A DNA stretch of 36,607 nucleotides from Paenibacillus lactis (GCF_017873605.1 NZ_JAGGKI010000035.1:1-36607), one strand, 5' to 3'. Shown: positions 24,146-33,901, counted from the first letter of the stretch. Notes: generated by a model from the sequence alone, not told the origin. Made by a program: numbers and translations.

Positions 24146-25891
24146 TTATTCCTGGATGACCCGCTGCCTTAATCCGCTCATCGCATAGATTTTGTCCATA
24201 TCCAGATGGCTTCGCACGATGCCCGCTACCCGGTCGAATTCCTCTAGCTTGCGGCTGCGCGCGTTGAAGGTTTCCCCGATCGGGGCCAGCCCTTTCTTCA
24301 GCCGGATGCCGTTCAGCCATGCCCTGCGCAGCTCGTCATTGTCAAACAGGCCGTGCAAATAACTGCCCCATACCGAACCGTCCGCAGTGCCCAGTCCCTC
24401 CGAGTGACCTTCCATCGGATAAGAATCGGCGTTCCCATCGGGGCCGGGTCCCATGATGAACAGCGGTGCATACGCTCCATCCTCGCTTGACCCGCTCCAT
24501 TCACTGATCCCCATATGAATCTCGTACGCTTCAATGGGCGTATCGGCAGCGGGAACCGGAGTGCCCAGTGCTAAGGGATGCCCCTGCGCCAGCTTTCCCC
24601 GGACCCGAACGGTTCTCTTCTCTTTCCTGAAGATCGTCGTCAGCGGCAGCAGCCCGAGCCCCTCCGCTTCACGTGCGCCTCCTTCCACCGCATCCGGGTC
24701 GGAAAGACGCTTGCCCATCATCTGGTAGCCGCCGCAAATGCCGACAATCTGTACATTTCTCTCCCGCGCCCGGTCCATAATGCACTGTGCCAAGCCTTGC
24801 TCCCTCAAAAATTCCAGATCGCCGATCGTATCCTTCGAGCCCGGCAGGATGATGACATCCGGCTCGCCCAAATCATCCGCCGAGCTTACAAAGCGGACTT
24901 GGACGTCCTGTTCGCCGGCCAATGCATCCGCATCGGTAAAATTCGAGATCCGCGGATACCGGATGACCGCGATATCGAGCTCTTTCCGCGGTCCTGAGCG
25001 AAGCGCAAGCTTCTCCAGCACGACGGAATCCTCCGCCTCAATGCGCATGTCCGGAATGTAGGGCAGAACCCCGAGCACCGGAATGCCTGTGCGCTCTTCG
25101 AGCCAATCGAGGCCCGGCTTAAGCAAGGCAACATCCCCTCGGAACTTGTTGATGATGAAGCCCTTCACCCGCGCTGCCTCATGGGGCTCCAGCAGCTCGA
25201 GCGTACCGACGATAGAGGCAAACACGCCCCCGCGGTCGATGTCCGCAACGAGGATTACCGGGGCGTCGGCCCAGCCCGCTAAATTCATATTGACGATGTC
25301 CCGGTCCTTCAGGTTGATCTCTGCCGGACTCCCAGCTCCCTCCATCACGACAATGTCATGCTGCCGGCGCAGTCGTTCAAGTGCCTCGAGCACAATGTCC
25401 TTTGCTTTCGGCAGGAACCGATTCCTATAATCCATCGCGCTCATCTGCATTTCAGGCACGCCATGAATGACGATTTGGGACGTCATGTCCTTCACCGGCT
25501 TGATCAAAATCGGATTCATATCGGTCGTGGCAGCGATGCCGCAGGCTTCAGCCTGAACGCCCTGTGCCCGCCCAATCTCTTTTCCGTCTGGCGTTACGTA
25601 CGAATTAAGCGCCATGTTTTGCGATTTGTATGGAGCCGGCCGGTAGCCGTCCTGGAGAAAAATGCGGCACAATGCCGTCGTGACAATGCTTTTCCCGACA
25701 TCCGAGGCCGTTCCCTGCAGCATAAGCACGGCTCCCCGCTCTTCACGCCCCTTCATGGGCGTACCCGCTGCTTCCGTTATGTATTTGAGATCGCCGCTCT
25801 CATGCTGTGTCTCGGGATGATCGTAATCACGGCGAGTCTTGTCCTCGAACGGTCGAGGTCCTCCCACATCGCTTTGCTTCATCTGCGTCAC
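24146..25891 (-). CDS. cobQ: Cobyric acid synthase (CobQ/CbiP)
   Basis: A 581-residue amidotransferase that uses glutamine and ATP to amidate side chains b, d, e and g of adenosylcobyrinic acid a,c-diamide. The N-terminal synthetase domain begins at MLQGTASDVGKSIVTT with the P-loop-like motif and continues with PYKSQNMALNS and DRGGVFASIVGT. The C-terminal class I glutaminase carries the nucleophile Cys in IVGICGGYQMMG and the His in GSYLHGLFDN. About 55 residues precede the normal start of the family; they are polar and without motif. The GTG at 25891 has AAGGA 5 bases upstream, an ATG at 25882 is an alternative, and a start near residue 46 cannot be excluded. No other cobalamin gene and no B12 riboswitch is visible nearby. 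Confidence 0.95.
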   Translation of the reverse strand: MTQMKQSDVGGPRPFEDKTRRDYDHPETQHESGDLKYITEAAGTPMKGREERGAVLMLQGTASDVGKSIVTTALCRIFLQDGYRPAPYKSQNMALNSYVTPDGKEIGRAQGVQAEACGIAATTDMNPILIKPVKDMTSQIVIHGVPEMQMSAMDYRNRFLPKAKDIVLEALERLRRQHDIVVMEGAGSPAEINLKDRDIVNMNLAGWADAPVILVADIDRGGVFASIVGTLELLEPHEAARVKGFIINKFRGDVALLKPGLDWLEERTGIPVLGVLPYIPDMRIEAEDSVVLEKLALRSGPRKELDIAVIRYPRISNFTDADALAGEQDVQVRFVSSADDLGEPDVIILPGSKDTIGDLEFLREQGLAQCIMDRARERNVQIVGICGGYQMMGKRLSDPDAVEGGAREAEGLGLLPLTTIFRKEKRTVRVRGKLAQGHPLALGTPVPAADTPIEAYEIHMGISEWSGSSEDGAYAPLFIMGPGPDGNADSYPMEGHSEGLGTADGSVWGSYLHGLFDNDELRRAWLNGIRLKKGLAPIGETFNARSRKLEEFDRVAGIVRSHLDMDKIYAMSGLRQRVIQE

Positions 25892-26114
25892 TCTTTTCCT
25901 TTATTAAACTTAGGTTAGGACCATTATAACAAAACAGCGTTTAGGATCGCTCCATCTTTCGCGTCTGAAGAAACGATAGGTTCGGCCGTCTGACCGTTCT
26001 TTATGGGATAAATTTTTCACAAGGAGGGATACATTCGTCCAGAATATACTTTTTAAGTTAATTTTGTATTATCTTGGATAGGTGATTAGAGTGGTTAAGG
26101 GAGGAACATAGTGA

Positions 26115-27089
26115 ATGGTAATGCATTTCTCCAAGATTAGCAACTTCTATGTGCACGTAAAATGGTTTACGGATAGCTTCGAATGGGACCCCCTGCCTTT
26201 CTCCCGCATCGTCACCCCGTCCTTCCTGTTCTGGCTAGCGTTTACCGTCCTAATGCTCTGGCTCGCCTGCGCCGTATCCGGGCCGATCAGCCGTGCGCGT
26301 CCGATCCTGCGAATTCATACATGGCTGTGCCGAATGAAGCAGCACACCCAGCTCATCCTGCGAACCGGCCTTGGCATCGGGCTTCTGCTGCAGTTATTCA
26401 GCGGGTCTTACCTTGCCCCCGAATTCACCATCAAATCGATGTGGATCGTCCTTGGGCTATTCATTGCCGCCGCCTGTCTGGCCAATACGAAAACGTTAAA
26501 AGTAAGCGGTGCCATTCTGTTCTTGCTGTATATCCAAGCTTCGCTGGAATACGGAGTTTTTCACGCCTTGGATTATTTGATGTATGTGGGGATCGTTTAT
26601 TGCCTGTTCGTTTATGACACGCCTTTCATGAGAACCGCTCCCGCCGTCCTCTATATATGTATGGGGTTCTCGCTGTCCTGGCTCGCCATGGAAAAGCTGA
26701 CCATGCCAGCGCTTGCCTGCTCCGTCATGGGCAGCTACGGACTTCCCACCTTCGGTTTTACCCTCGAGCAATTCGTGTTGATCAGCGCCTTCGTTGAGAT
26801 CGGCTTGGCATGGGCCTTTATCATGGGAATTATGAACCGCTTTACCGCACTGCTCGTCACCGGAATCTTCTTCATGACAAGCCTTGTATTCGGTCACATC
26901 GAGGTGATCGGCCATACGATCATCCACACGCTGCTGATCCTGTTCGTGATCGAGGGCACCGGAGGTTTACGCACACCTGTGGAATTCCACCGTAAGCCCA
27001 TACTCAGATACCTTTTTGTAACCGTTAACTTTTGCTTGTTCCTGTTTGTTTTAATGCCACTGTATATCTGGATGGGGAAAGCATGGTGA
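26115..27089 (+). CDS. Polytopic membrane protein, DoxX-like
   Basis: A 324-residue protein with about eight membrane helices. The second half (from about residue 190) resembles DoxX-family proteins: LSWLAMEKLTMP, GFTLEQFVLISAFVEIGLAWAFI and a final GHTIIHTLLILFVIEG block. Specific function is not known; DoxX-type proteins are variously tied to redox or quinone chemistry. A GGGAGGA ribosome binding site sits 9 bases before the ATG. It is transcribed divergently from cobQ (about 220 bases between starts) and converges on the Gfo/Idh/MocA gene. No clear terminator was found in the 52-base convergent gap. Confidence 0.8.
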   Translation: MVMHFSKISNFYVHVKWFTDSFEWDPLPFSRIVTPSFLFWLAFTVLMLWLACAVSGPISRARPILRIHTWLCRMKQHTQLILRTGLGIGLLLQLFSGSYLAPEFTIKSMWIVLGLFIAAACLANTKTLKVSGAILFLLYIQASLEYGVFHALDYLMYVGIVYCLFVYDTPFMRTAPAVLYICMGFSLSWLAMEKLTMPALACSVMGSYGLPTFGFTLEQFVLISAFVEIGLAWAFIMGIMNRFTALLVTGIFFMTSLVFGHIEVIGHTIIHTLLILFVIEGTGGLRTPVEFHRKPILRYLFVTVNFCLFLFVLMPLYIWMGKAW

Positions 27090-27141
27090 GCGGGCATCAG
27101 CGCACGATAAGTCACACACGCTTAAACCGGTCGGGATACGC

Positions 27142-28200
27142 TCAATCCGCCCTAAGCCGCACGGCAGACTTGGACTCGCTTGCTCTTACGACGGCATCCA
27201 GCACCTCCTGGTTCCGGTACCCGTCCATAAAGCCGGGCGCGCCGTCTGCCGGGGTCCCTCTTAAAACGGCGGCAAAATCGGCATACTGCGTGACCTTGCA
27301 ATGAGCCGGCACCTCGACGAGTGCTCTCGCCAGCTGTCCGCCCTCTTCCTCACGGATCCACACGATGTGGTCCGGGTCAAGCGTTCCCGCATGAACCGTC
27401 CCCAAATCGCCGTAGATCGTTACTTCATGCTGGTTGCCCGAGCCGAATGCATTGCGCGACGTTTGGAACACGCCCATAACGTCCCCTGTCATCCGGGCCT
27501 GAAAGCTTGCGAAATCATCGACCTCAATCTTCGCCATCGCTCCCGTGACCGGATCGCGGCGTTCCGGAACGATCGTCTGCAGCTGGGCGGTCAGCTCCTC
27601 GAACTCTCCGAATAGAAAGCGCGCCATGTCGATCATATGCGAGCCGAGATCGCCCAGAGCCCCCGTCCCGGTGACGGCCTTGTTATACCTCCACATATAC
27701 GGGACCTGTTGATGCGGGACGCCAAAGCCCTGGAGGTATTGGTGGGAGAAATGCCGGACCGTGCCCAGTTTCCCGGAACGCACGATCTCCCGGGCATAGC
27801 GGAATGCCGGCGTATAACGATACGTAAAGCCGATCATGACCGGGACCGGATGTTTCTCGTACAATTCCAGCAAGGGCACAGCCTCCTCGAAGATCCGCGT
27901 AAACGGCTTCTCCGCCAAAAAGGGTTTTCCCGCATGAAGGCATGCACTCATGATGTCGGCATGCACGTTATTCGGCGTCACCGAGACGACCGCGTCCACA
28001 TCCGGGTCTTCGATCAGTCCCTTATAATTCGCGTAGCGCTTGCCGTCTTCGATGCCGAGCTGATCGCCGACTCTCGCCATCGCGTCCCCGTTCACATCGC
28101 TGACGGCAACAAACTCATACACATTCTCTGCTTTCATCCAGCGGATATGCTCTTGCGCCATGCCGCCGAGTCCAATCAAACCGATCCGAAACTTGTTCAT
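27142..28200 (-). CDS. Gfo/Idh/MocA-family oxidoreductase
   Basis: A 352-residue NAD(P)-dependent dehydrogenase. The Rossmann motif GLIGLGGMAQEH opens the protein; AEKPF at about residue 95 is the family's signature lysine region, and GDLGSHMIDMARFLFG carries the conserved His of the catalytic domain. It should oxidise or epimerise a sugar, inositol or related polyol in the cytosol; substrate cannot be told. It lies about 100 bases downstream of the solute-binding protein gene, on the same strand, and beyond a hairpin (28255-28286) that may attenuate rather than stop transcription. Metabolism of the imported sugar is the simplest role. Confidence 0.92.
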   Translation of the reverse strand: MNKFRIGLIGLGGMAQEHIRWMKAENVYEFVAVSDVNGDAMARVGDQLGIEDGKRYANYKGLIEDPDVDAVVSVTPNNVHADIMSACLHAGKPFLAEKPFTRIFEEAVPLLELYEKHPVPVMIGFTYRYTPAFRYAREIVRSGKLGTVRHFSHQYLQGFGVPHQQVPYMWRYNKAVTGTGALGDLGSHMIDMARFLFGEFEELTAQLQTIVPERRDPVTGAMAKIEVDDFASFQARMTGDVMGVFQTSRNAFGSGNQHEVTIYGDLGTVHAGTLDPDHIVWIREEEGGQLARALVEVPAHCKVTQYADFAAVLRGTPADGAPGFMDGYRNQEVLDAVVRASESKSAVRLRAD

Positions 28201-28254
28201 GCCTAACGCTCTCCTCTTGTTCTTAAAATGTAGATTGCCCCAAGCAAAACGGCG

Positions 28255-28286
28255 GCGGCCCTGCCTATTCGCATCTGCAGGGCCGC
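28255..28286 (-). terminator. Hairpin between solute-binding protein and oxidoreductase genes
   Basis: GCGGCCCTGC (28255-28264) and GCAGGGCCGC (28277-28286) form a perfect 10-bp stem. On the minus strand only a short T tract (TTTT) comes about seven bases later, so it may protect the 3' end of the ABC transcript or give partial termination. Confidence 0.6.
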
Positions 28287-28304
28287 ATTCGCCTTATACT
28301 GGCA

Positions 28305-29921
28305 TCACTTTGCGCTGGTATACCGTTTATAAGCATCCTTGCGAATCTGGAGCAGCCGCTCCAGTCCCATTTCGTTCAGCTTATTCACATAAGCGTCCCA
28401 TTCCTGATCAATGTTGCCCTCCGTAATCCATTTTGCCCGGGTTGTGCTGACATAACCGTCGATATCGGTCGTCAGCGTAGGCAGCTCCTGGAATTCCTCC
28501 GCACTGTACATGACGTTCGGGAACGGGGTGGTCACATAATCGCTGCCCAGCTTATCGATGACCAGCTTCAAGCCGTCTCCTGTCGTTTCGTCCAGGATGA
28601 TATTGCGCTCAAAGCTCGGACTGACGTACTTCGGTCCAAAATCGCGAACCGACTGCTCCCAGTACCAAGCATCCGCGCTCGTTCCCTCCGGCGGATTCAT
28701 CAGCGTGTACGTACCGTCGTCGTTTTTCTTAATGACGGTGCCGATCGCGCCCCAGAAATTCTGGATGCTGGCTTCATTGGTATAGAACTGGTCCGCCCAG
28801 CGCGCCGATACCTCCGGATGCTCGTTGGAGGTCGTAATGAGCAGCTGGTTCCGCCGCAGGCTCAAGCCGCCCGGCTCTCCGCCCTGATAGCGTTTTCCGT
28901 CAGGACCGGCGATCGGTGGAATGGCGATGTATTGATCCTTCCACTTCCCGAACACGGCATCGGGTACCCACTGATTGGAGAAGCCGATCAGCGGAGCATC
29001 GGGATTCTGCTGCTTGGCCGTCAGCATGGTGTTGTCCTGGGTGAACACCTCCTGGTCGATCAGACCTTCGGCGTACAACTGATGCGCCCATTTTATCGCT
29101 TCTTTATAATTTTCCGTAATCGGATAGTACACGGGCTCCCCGTCCACCACCATCATGCTGTTGGCATTGATGTCGGTGATGCCGAACGGATTGTATAAAT
29201 CCACGCTGATATCCCCGGAACCGCTGACCGGGATTTCATCGGCTTTTCCGTTCCCGTTCGGATCCTGTTCCTTGAACGCTTTGAACACCTGGTACAGCTC
29301 TTCGGTATTGTCCGGTACGTCCAATCCAAGCTTGTCAAGCCAGGTCTTGTTGATGATCGGCTGGATCGACGATTCCGGTCTGGACGGCAGCCGTGCCGGA
29401 AGGGAGTAGATCTTTCCGTCCGGGAAGGTGCTCATCTGTTTCATCTCCGGCGTCTCTTCCATCGCTGCCTTTAAATTGGGCATGTACCGGTCGATGTAGT
29501 CGTCGAGCGGCCGGAAGTAGGACAGATTATTGACGATATCGGAATCGCTGAACACAATGTCCCCGAAAATGATGTCCGGGAGCGTCCCGCTTGCCAGCAT
29601 GATCGATTTCTGTTCGCCCCAGTCGTTCGAGGACATGATCTGCCAGTTGATTTTCACGTTGGTTTGCTTCTCCAGATCTTTCAGCCATTGATTCTGAAGA
29701 AACGTATCCCCCATATTCCCCCATCGAACGGTCAACACGTCCAGCGTGATCGGTTCATTCACGATCGGCAGCCCTTCTTCATTAAAAGCCGCATCCGGCT
29801 CCGCCGCCGGTTCCTTGCCGCCGCCGCTGCACCCCGCCAGATTAAACACCAGCATCAGAGCCAGCAGCATCGAAACCGCCGTCTTGACCGGAAATGCCTT
29901 AAGCTTCAAGCCCTTTACCAT
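28305..29921 (-). CDS. Extracellular solute-binding lipoprotein, LplA-type
   Basis: A 538-residue lipoprotein with signal peptide ending LAGCS, then a long family 1 solute-binding protein of the kind paired with LplB/LplC permeases in Paenibacillus. Typical segments include VDTLTVRWGN-like N-terminus (ITLDVLTVRWGN), LPDIIFGD, a PNGNGKADEIP linker that looks calcium-binding (DPNGNGKADE), and a DAYVNKLNEMGLERLL end. It should capture an oligosaccharide outside the membrane. The start at 29921 is chosen because a G-rich site lies just upstream and the signal peptide begins there; the frame extends to 29957. It follows the second permease gene by about 50 bases. Confidence 0.93.
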   Translation of the reverse strand: MVKGLKLKAFPVKTAVSMLLALMLVFNLAGCSGGGKEPAAEPDAAFNEEGLPIVNEPITLDVLTVRWGNMGDTFLQNQWLKDLEKQTNVKINWQIMSSNDWGEQKSIMLASGTLPDIIFGDIVFSDSDIVNNLSYFRPLDDYIDRYMPNLKAAMEETPEMKQMSTFPDGKIYSLPARLPSRPESSIQPIINKTWLDKLGLDVPDNTEELYQVFKAFKEQDPNGNGKADEIPVSGSGDISVDLYNPFGITDINANSMMVVDGEPVYYPITENYKEAIKWAHQLYAEGLIDQEVFTQDNTMLTAKQQNPDAPLIGFSNQWVPDAVFGKWKDQYIAIPPIAGPDGKRYQGGEPGGLSLRRNQLLITTSNEHPEVSARWADQFYTNEASIQNFWGAIGTVIKKNDDGTYTLMNPPEGTSADAWYWEQSVRDFGPKYVSPSFERNIILDETTGDGLKLVIDKLGSDYVTTPFPNVMYSAEEFQELPTLTTDIDGYVSTTRAKWITEGNIDQEWDAYVNKLNEMGLERLLQIRKDAYKRYTSAK

Positions 29922-29972
29922 TCCATAATCCCCCCAAGCTTTTTGATGACAGGACATGCATTGAATCGAACA

Positions 29973-30893
29973 TTATTGCTTTACGGCTCCGATCATCACC
30001 CCCTGGTTGAAATATTTCTGCACAAACGGGTAAATGCACATGATCGGAACCGTAGCGACAATGATGACCGCATACCGCATCAGGTTAGCTAAGCGCAGCG
30101 CGACGGCTGCGGCTTCCCCCGTTCCGAGGGCCGATTGCATCTGGTTCGTCACCAGAATGTTTCGGAGGATAAGCTGCAGCGGATACAGATTCGAATCTTT
30201 CAAATAAATCAGCGCGTTGAAATATGAATTCCAATGGCCGACGGCCGTCCATAAGGCGATGACCGAGATTACCGCTTTCGAGAGCGGGATGACGATCTGG
30301 ACAAAATACCTCAGATTCCCGCATCCGTCGATCTGGGCCGCCTCCCATAAATCCTCGGGGATGCTCGTCTTGAAGAACGTCCGCGCTACGATAATGTTGA
30401 ATACCGCCACCGAGAACGGCAGCACCATGACGAGAAACGTATCGTACAGCTGGAAATCCCGGATCGTCATGAAGGTAGGGATCAGGCCGCCGTTAAAGAA
30501 CATCGTGAATATAAAAAGCAGGGAAATGTACTTGCCGCCGACCAAATCCCGTCTGGACAGCGCGTAGGCTGCCGAAATGTTGACCGCCAGGCCGATCGCC
30601 GTTCCCACGATGGTATACAGGATCGTATTACGGTACCCCACCCATATATTAGAATGCTTCAGCAATTCCTGATAGCCCGCCAGCGTAAAATCTTTCGGAA
30701 ACAGCCACACCTGCCCGTTCGCAACGGCTGCCGGATCGCTGAATGAGGCAATGACGATAAAATAGATCGGATAGATCAGAACGATCAACAAGAGGACGGC
30801 GAAGATGTACATGGCAATCTCCAGGATGCGGTCAGAGGAACGGGTGTAGACGGCGCGCGCCCCTTTTTTCGTTTTTGCTTCCATTCCGCTCAT
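29973..30893 (-). CDS. ABC sugar permease, LplC/YtcP-type
   Basis: A 306-residue inner-membrane permease with six membrane helices and the EAA loop EDLWEAAQIDGCGNLRYFVQIVIPL, the contact for the ATPase. Of the MalG/CUT1 class. The start is supported by GAGGAGGG 5 bases upstream. It follows the partner permease by 16 bases. No ATPase gene is in the window; CUT1 systems commonly borrow a shared MsmX-type ATPase. Confidence 0.94.
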   Translation of the reverse strand: MSGMEAKTKKGARAVYTRSSDRILEIAMYIFAVLLLIVLIYPIYFIVIASFSDPAAVANGQVWLFPKDFTLAGYQELLKHSNIWVGYRNTILYTIVGTAIGLAVNISAAYALSRRDLVGGKYISLLFIFTMFFNGGLIPTFMTIRDFQLYDTFLVMVLPFSVAVFNIIVARTFFKTSIPEDLWEAAQIDGCGNLRYFVQIVIPLSKAVISVIALWTAVGHWNSYFNALIYLKDSNLYPLQLILRNILVTNQMQSALGTGEAAAVALRLANLMRYAVIIVATVPIMCIYPFVQKYFNQGVMIGAVKQ

Positions 30894-30909
30894 TGAAACC
30901 CTCCTCTCT

Positions 30910-31836
30910 CTACCATAAGCTGTTCTCGCTGTACTTCTTGGAAATGTAGTTCACCATGATCAGGAGCACGAAATTAATGACCGTGTTAAACAGGTTGATG
31001 GCCGAGGAAAAGCTGTACTGGCTGCTCAGCATCCCGATTTTGTACACATAGGTCGCGATCACCTCGCTGGACGTGATATTGAGGTTGTTTTGCATCAGAT
31101 ACACCTTCTCGAAGCCGACGCCAAGCAGATTTCCGATTCGAAGGATCAATAGCGTGATCATGGTCGGCATCAGCATCGGGATATCGATGTACCGGATCTT
31201 CTGCCAACGGCTCGCGCCATCCATCGTCGCCGCCTCGTACAGGCTGGGATTGACGGCCGACAGGGCCGCGATATAAATGATGCTGTCCCAGCCCATGTGC
31301 TGCCACACGTCGGACCACACATAGACGCTGCTGAACCACCCGGCCGAGCCCATCAGATTCGGCGCCTCGGCACCGAAGAGGCGGAACAGGTTGCCGATCA
31401 AGCCCGTGCTGGGCGAGAACAGGATGAGCATCAGGCCGACCATGACCACCGTCGATATGAAGTGCGGCATGTAGGTCACCGTCTGGAAAAACCGCTTGAA
31501 CCGGTTGGGACGCATCTGGTTGACCATCAATGCGAGCATGATCGGAATCGGAAACGTAGCCACGCTGTAGAGGCTGATGACGACCGTGTTTTTGATCGTG
31601 CTCTCAAATTGATAGGAGCGGAAAAATTTCTCGAAGTATTTCAGCCCCGCCCACGGGCTGTCCATAATGCCTGCCGCAGGACTGTAATCTTTAAAGGCGA
31701 TCAGGATGCCGTACATCGGCACGTAGGAAAACAACAGGACCAGCACCACCGCGGGCAGCAGCAGCAGGTACAGCCCCCAATTTTTCTTGATTCTCGAAAT
31801 AAGCTGCCGGGAGTCGTTCAGTTGGCCTGCTTTCAA
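30910..31836 (-). CDS. ABC sugar permease, LplB-type
   Basis: A 308-residue permease of the MalF/CUT1 class with six membrane helices and the EAA loop NPSLYEAATMDGASRWQKIRYIDIPML. TTG start with AAGGGGG 7 bases upstream. First gene of the transporter operon, divergent from the histidine kinase gene. With the second permease it forms the heterodimeric channel for the sugar delivered by the lipoprotein. Confidence 0.94.
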   Translation of the reverse strand: MKAGQLNDSRQLISRIKKNWGLYLLLLPAVVLVLLFSYVPMYGILIAFKDYSPAAGIMDSPWAGLKYFEKFFRSYQFESTIKNTVVISLYSVATFPIPIMLALMVNQMRPNRFKRFFQTVTYMPHFISTVVMVGLMLILFSPSTGLIGNLFRLFGAEAPNLMGSAGWFSSVYVWSDVWQHMGWDSIIYIAALSAVNPSLYEAATMDGASRWQKIRYIDIPMLMPTMITLLILRIGNLLGVGFEKVYLMQNNLNITSSEVIATYVYKIGMLSSQYSFSSAINLFNTVINFVLLIMVNYISKKYSENSLW

Positions 31837-31920
31837 TGGAATCCCCCTTTCTCTCCCGCCGCTTCCAAAGCGTTAGGTTGAATCGAACAGCTTCAGTATA
31901 CTCCGGCGGAGCAGCGTTAA

Positions 31921-32047
31921 CCGGACCTTGTGAAACGCTAATCGGACCTTTCTTTTACCCTTACCGAGACTTGGGGCCCCGGTTTCGGCAATGTCCTGCC
32001 GTTATCCGGACTTAAACCGGCAATATCCGGACTTTATCGCGGGAGGC
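31921..32047. promoter_or_regulatory. 21-bp-phased CGGACYTT repeats between the transporter and kinase genes
   Basis: Six degenerate units of 21 (once 22) bases begin at about 31921, 31942, 31963, 31985, 32006 and 32027. The best four contain CGGACCTT (31922, 31943) or CGGACTT (32007, 32028). Two-turn direct repeats are the binding pattern of dimeric AraC-family activators, and the YesN-like regulator of this locus is such a protein. The array ends about 14 bases before the weak -35 position of a kinase promoter with -10 TATAAT at 32084-32089. Confidence 0.55.
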
Positions 32048-32083
32048 CTCCAGGAACGCCATGTTTTTTTGCGTCTTTCGTTT

Positions 32084-32089
32084 TATAAT
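32084..32089 (+). promoter_or_regulatory. Probable -10 box of the kinase-regulator operon
   Basis: A perfect TATAAT lies 63 bases before the kinase start codon. The region 16-18 bases upstream (around ATGTTT) is a poor -35 box, as expected for an activator-dependent promoter. Confidence 0.5.
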
Positions 32090-32152
32090 AGCCTTACTAT
32101 CCTTAAAACGCTTTCATTTCAAGGCGTTCGCGAAAGGAACTGGAGAATTCCG

Positions 32153-33901
32153 ATGGTCAAGTCGCTTTATAACAAGCCTTATCCGATTCGGCATTATGTC
32201 AAAATCATGCTCTTCATCTCGATCTTCGCCCTTGTCGTCGATCTCGTGATCAGCTTCGCTTCGATCTTCATCGTCAAGCAGCAGTCCACGCGGTATTTGC
32301 AGGATACGGCGAATTTGTATATCCAGCAGATCAACCATGACTTCGCTTATATCAATCATTACATGGGATGGACGCTGGCTAACGACGAAAGCGTGAAGAC
32401 GCTGGATGACAAGGATACCGAATACGTCGATTTCATTGAAGCAAGCGAACGCGTTCATAAACGATTTAACGAGCTGCAAAAAAATTACGGCCAGGGCTAC
32501 AATTTCTTTTTTTATCTGAAGGAGCAGGACTTCTTCCAAAACTACGCCCCGATGTCCGTGACGTATTCGGAGTTTCTTGAGATCAAGGAGCAGATCGTTT
32601 CCTTAACCGATAGCAAAAACGTCTATGAGACCTTCTACTCCAATTGGAAGCCGATCCGCGTCCGGGATACCCACTACATCGTGAATATCGTACCCTATCA
32701 TAACCGCTACTTGATCTGCCTCATTTCCGCCGACGACCTGATCCGGCCCTTGCGCGAGCTGAACCTGGGCGAGGAAGGCTACGTTTCCTTGATCGGATCA
32801 AACGGAGAAGCTATATCGGGCCCGGCAGCGGACGATGATCCGCGTACCCGCGTCAGCGGCGCGGCCGCTTCCTTGCTGAGGTTCCCGCCCTCAACAACCA
32901 CTGTGACCAAAGCGTTCTCCAATGCGTCCTTTCATGTGCAGCTGGTGATCCAATTCGGCATGTTCGAGAAAATCATGATCGCCCAGCTGCTCATCATGCT
33001 GCTGTTCGTTGTGCTGACCTGCACGCTCAGCGTCGTCATGCTGTACTTCAAGAAAAAGGTGCTGAAGCCCATTCAGAATTTCTCGGAAAATCTGAGGCGC
33101 ATTCATGAGGACAGCGAAAGCCTCGATTTTCGAAGCAGCGAGATCACCGAGCTGGAACAGGTCAATTCCCAGTTCAAGCATCTGATTGAACAGATCAAGA
33201 AATTCAAGATCGAAATGTACGAGCAAGAGCTGGAGAAGCAGCGGATCCAGCTGAACTATATGAAGCTGCAGATCAACCCTCATTTTTTCCTGAATTGCTT
33301 GACGAATATTTACAGTATGGCGCAGATGCAGATGCATAAGGAGATCGAGTACATGTCCTTGTCCACATCGAAATACTTCCGCTATATCTTTCAAAGCGGC
33401 GATGACTTGGTCAGGCTGGGCGACGAGATTGAGCATGTCCGCATTTATTTGGAAATCCAAAAGCATCGTTACCAGGACGCGTTCATGTACCGGATTACCG
33501 GAATGACCGATGATTTGAGCGGGCTGAAAATCCCGCCGTTGCTGCTTCAAACCTTCATTGAAAATGCCGTCAAATATGCCGTATCCCGCACCCAGACGCT
33601 GTTAATAAGCCTTGACGTTTCTCTGCTAACGGAGGGAGAGCATCCCCGGCTCTGCATCGAAATTTCCGATACCGGGCCCGGGTTCCCGCCGGACATCCTC
33701 GAGCAGCTTCAGAACGGGCGGCCGCTTAAGCAAGCTGGCGGAAAACGCATTGGCATCATGAACACCCTGCAGCGGCTGGAGCTCCTCTACCAGCGCCGGG
33801 CCCGGACGTTTTTCGATAACCGCGAGGACGGCGGCGCCCGGATCATCCTTGAGCTGCCGCTGCTGCTATCCAACGCAACCCTGAAAGGAGCCGAACGATG
33901 A
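32153..33901 (+). CDS. YesM-like sensor histidine kinase
   Basis: A 582-residue membrane kinase: helix at about residues 13-38, a large extracytoplasmic sensor (about 40-270), a second helix (about 285-308), a HAMP linker (KKKVLKPIQNF) and a His_kinase/HATPase pair. The phosphorylation site is in QINPHFFLNCLTNIYSM; N-box FIENAVKYAV and G-boxes DTGPGFPP and GKRIGIMNTLQRLE are intact. Start set at 32153 with GGAG 7 bases upstream; the open frame reaches back to 31991 without a site. Its stop overlaps the regulator start (ATGA). It should sense a carbohydrate and phosphorylate the YesN-like regulator, which then controls the divergent importer. Confidence 0.95.
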   Translation: MVKSLYNKPYPIRHYVKIMLFISIFALVVDLVISFASIFIVKQQSTRYLQDTANLYIQQINHDFAYINHYMGWTLANDESVKTLDDKDTEYVDFIEASERVHKRFNELQKNYGQGYNFFFYLKEQDFFQNYAPMSVTYSEFLEIKEQIVSLTDSKNVYETFYSNWKPIRVRDTHYIVNIVPYHNRYLICLISADDLIRPLRELNLGEEGYVSLIGSNGEAISGPAADDDPRTRVSGAAASLLRFPPSTTTVTKAFSNASFHVQLVIQFGMFEKIMIAQLLIMLLFVVLTCTLSVVMLYFKKKVLKPIQNFSENLRRIHEDSESLDFRSSEITELEQVNSQFKHLIEQIKKFKIEMYEQELEKQRIQLNYMKLQINPHFFLNCLTNIYSMAQMQMHKEIEYMSLSTSKYFRYIFQSGDDLVRLGDEIEHVRIYLEIQKHRYQDAFMYRITGMTDDLSGLKIPPLLLQTFIENAVKYAVSRTQTLLISLDVSLLTEGEHPRLCIEISDTGPGFPPDILEQLQNGRPLKQAGGKRIGIMNTLQRLELLYQRRARTFFDNREDGGARIILELPLLLSNATLKGAER

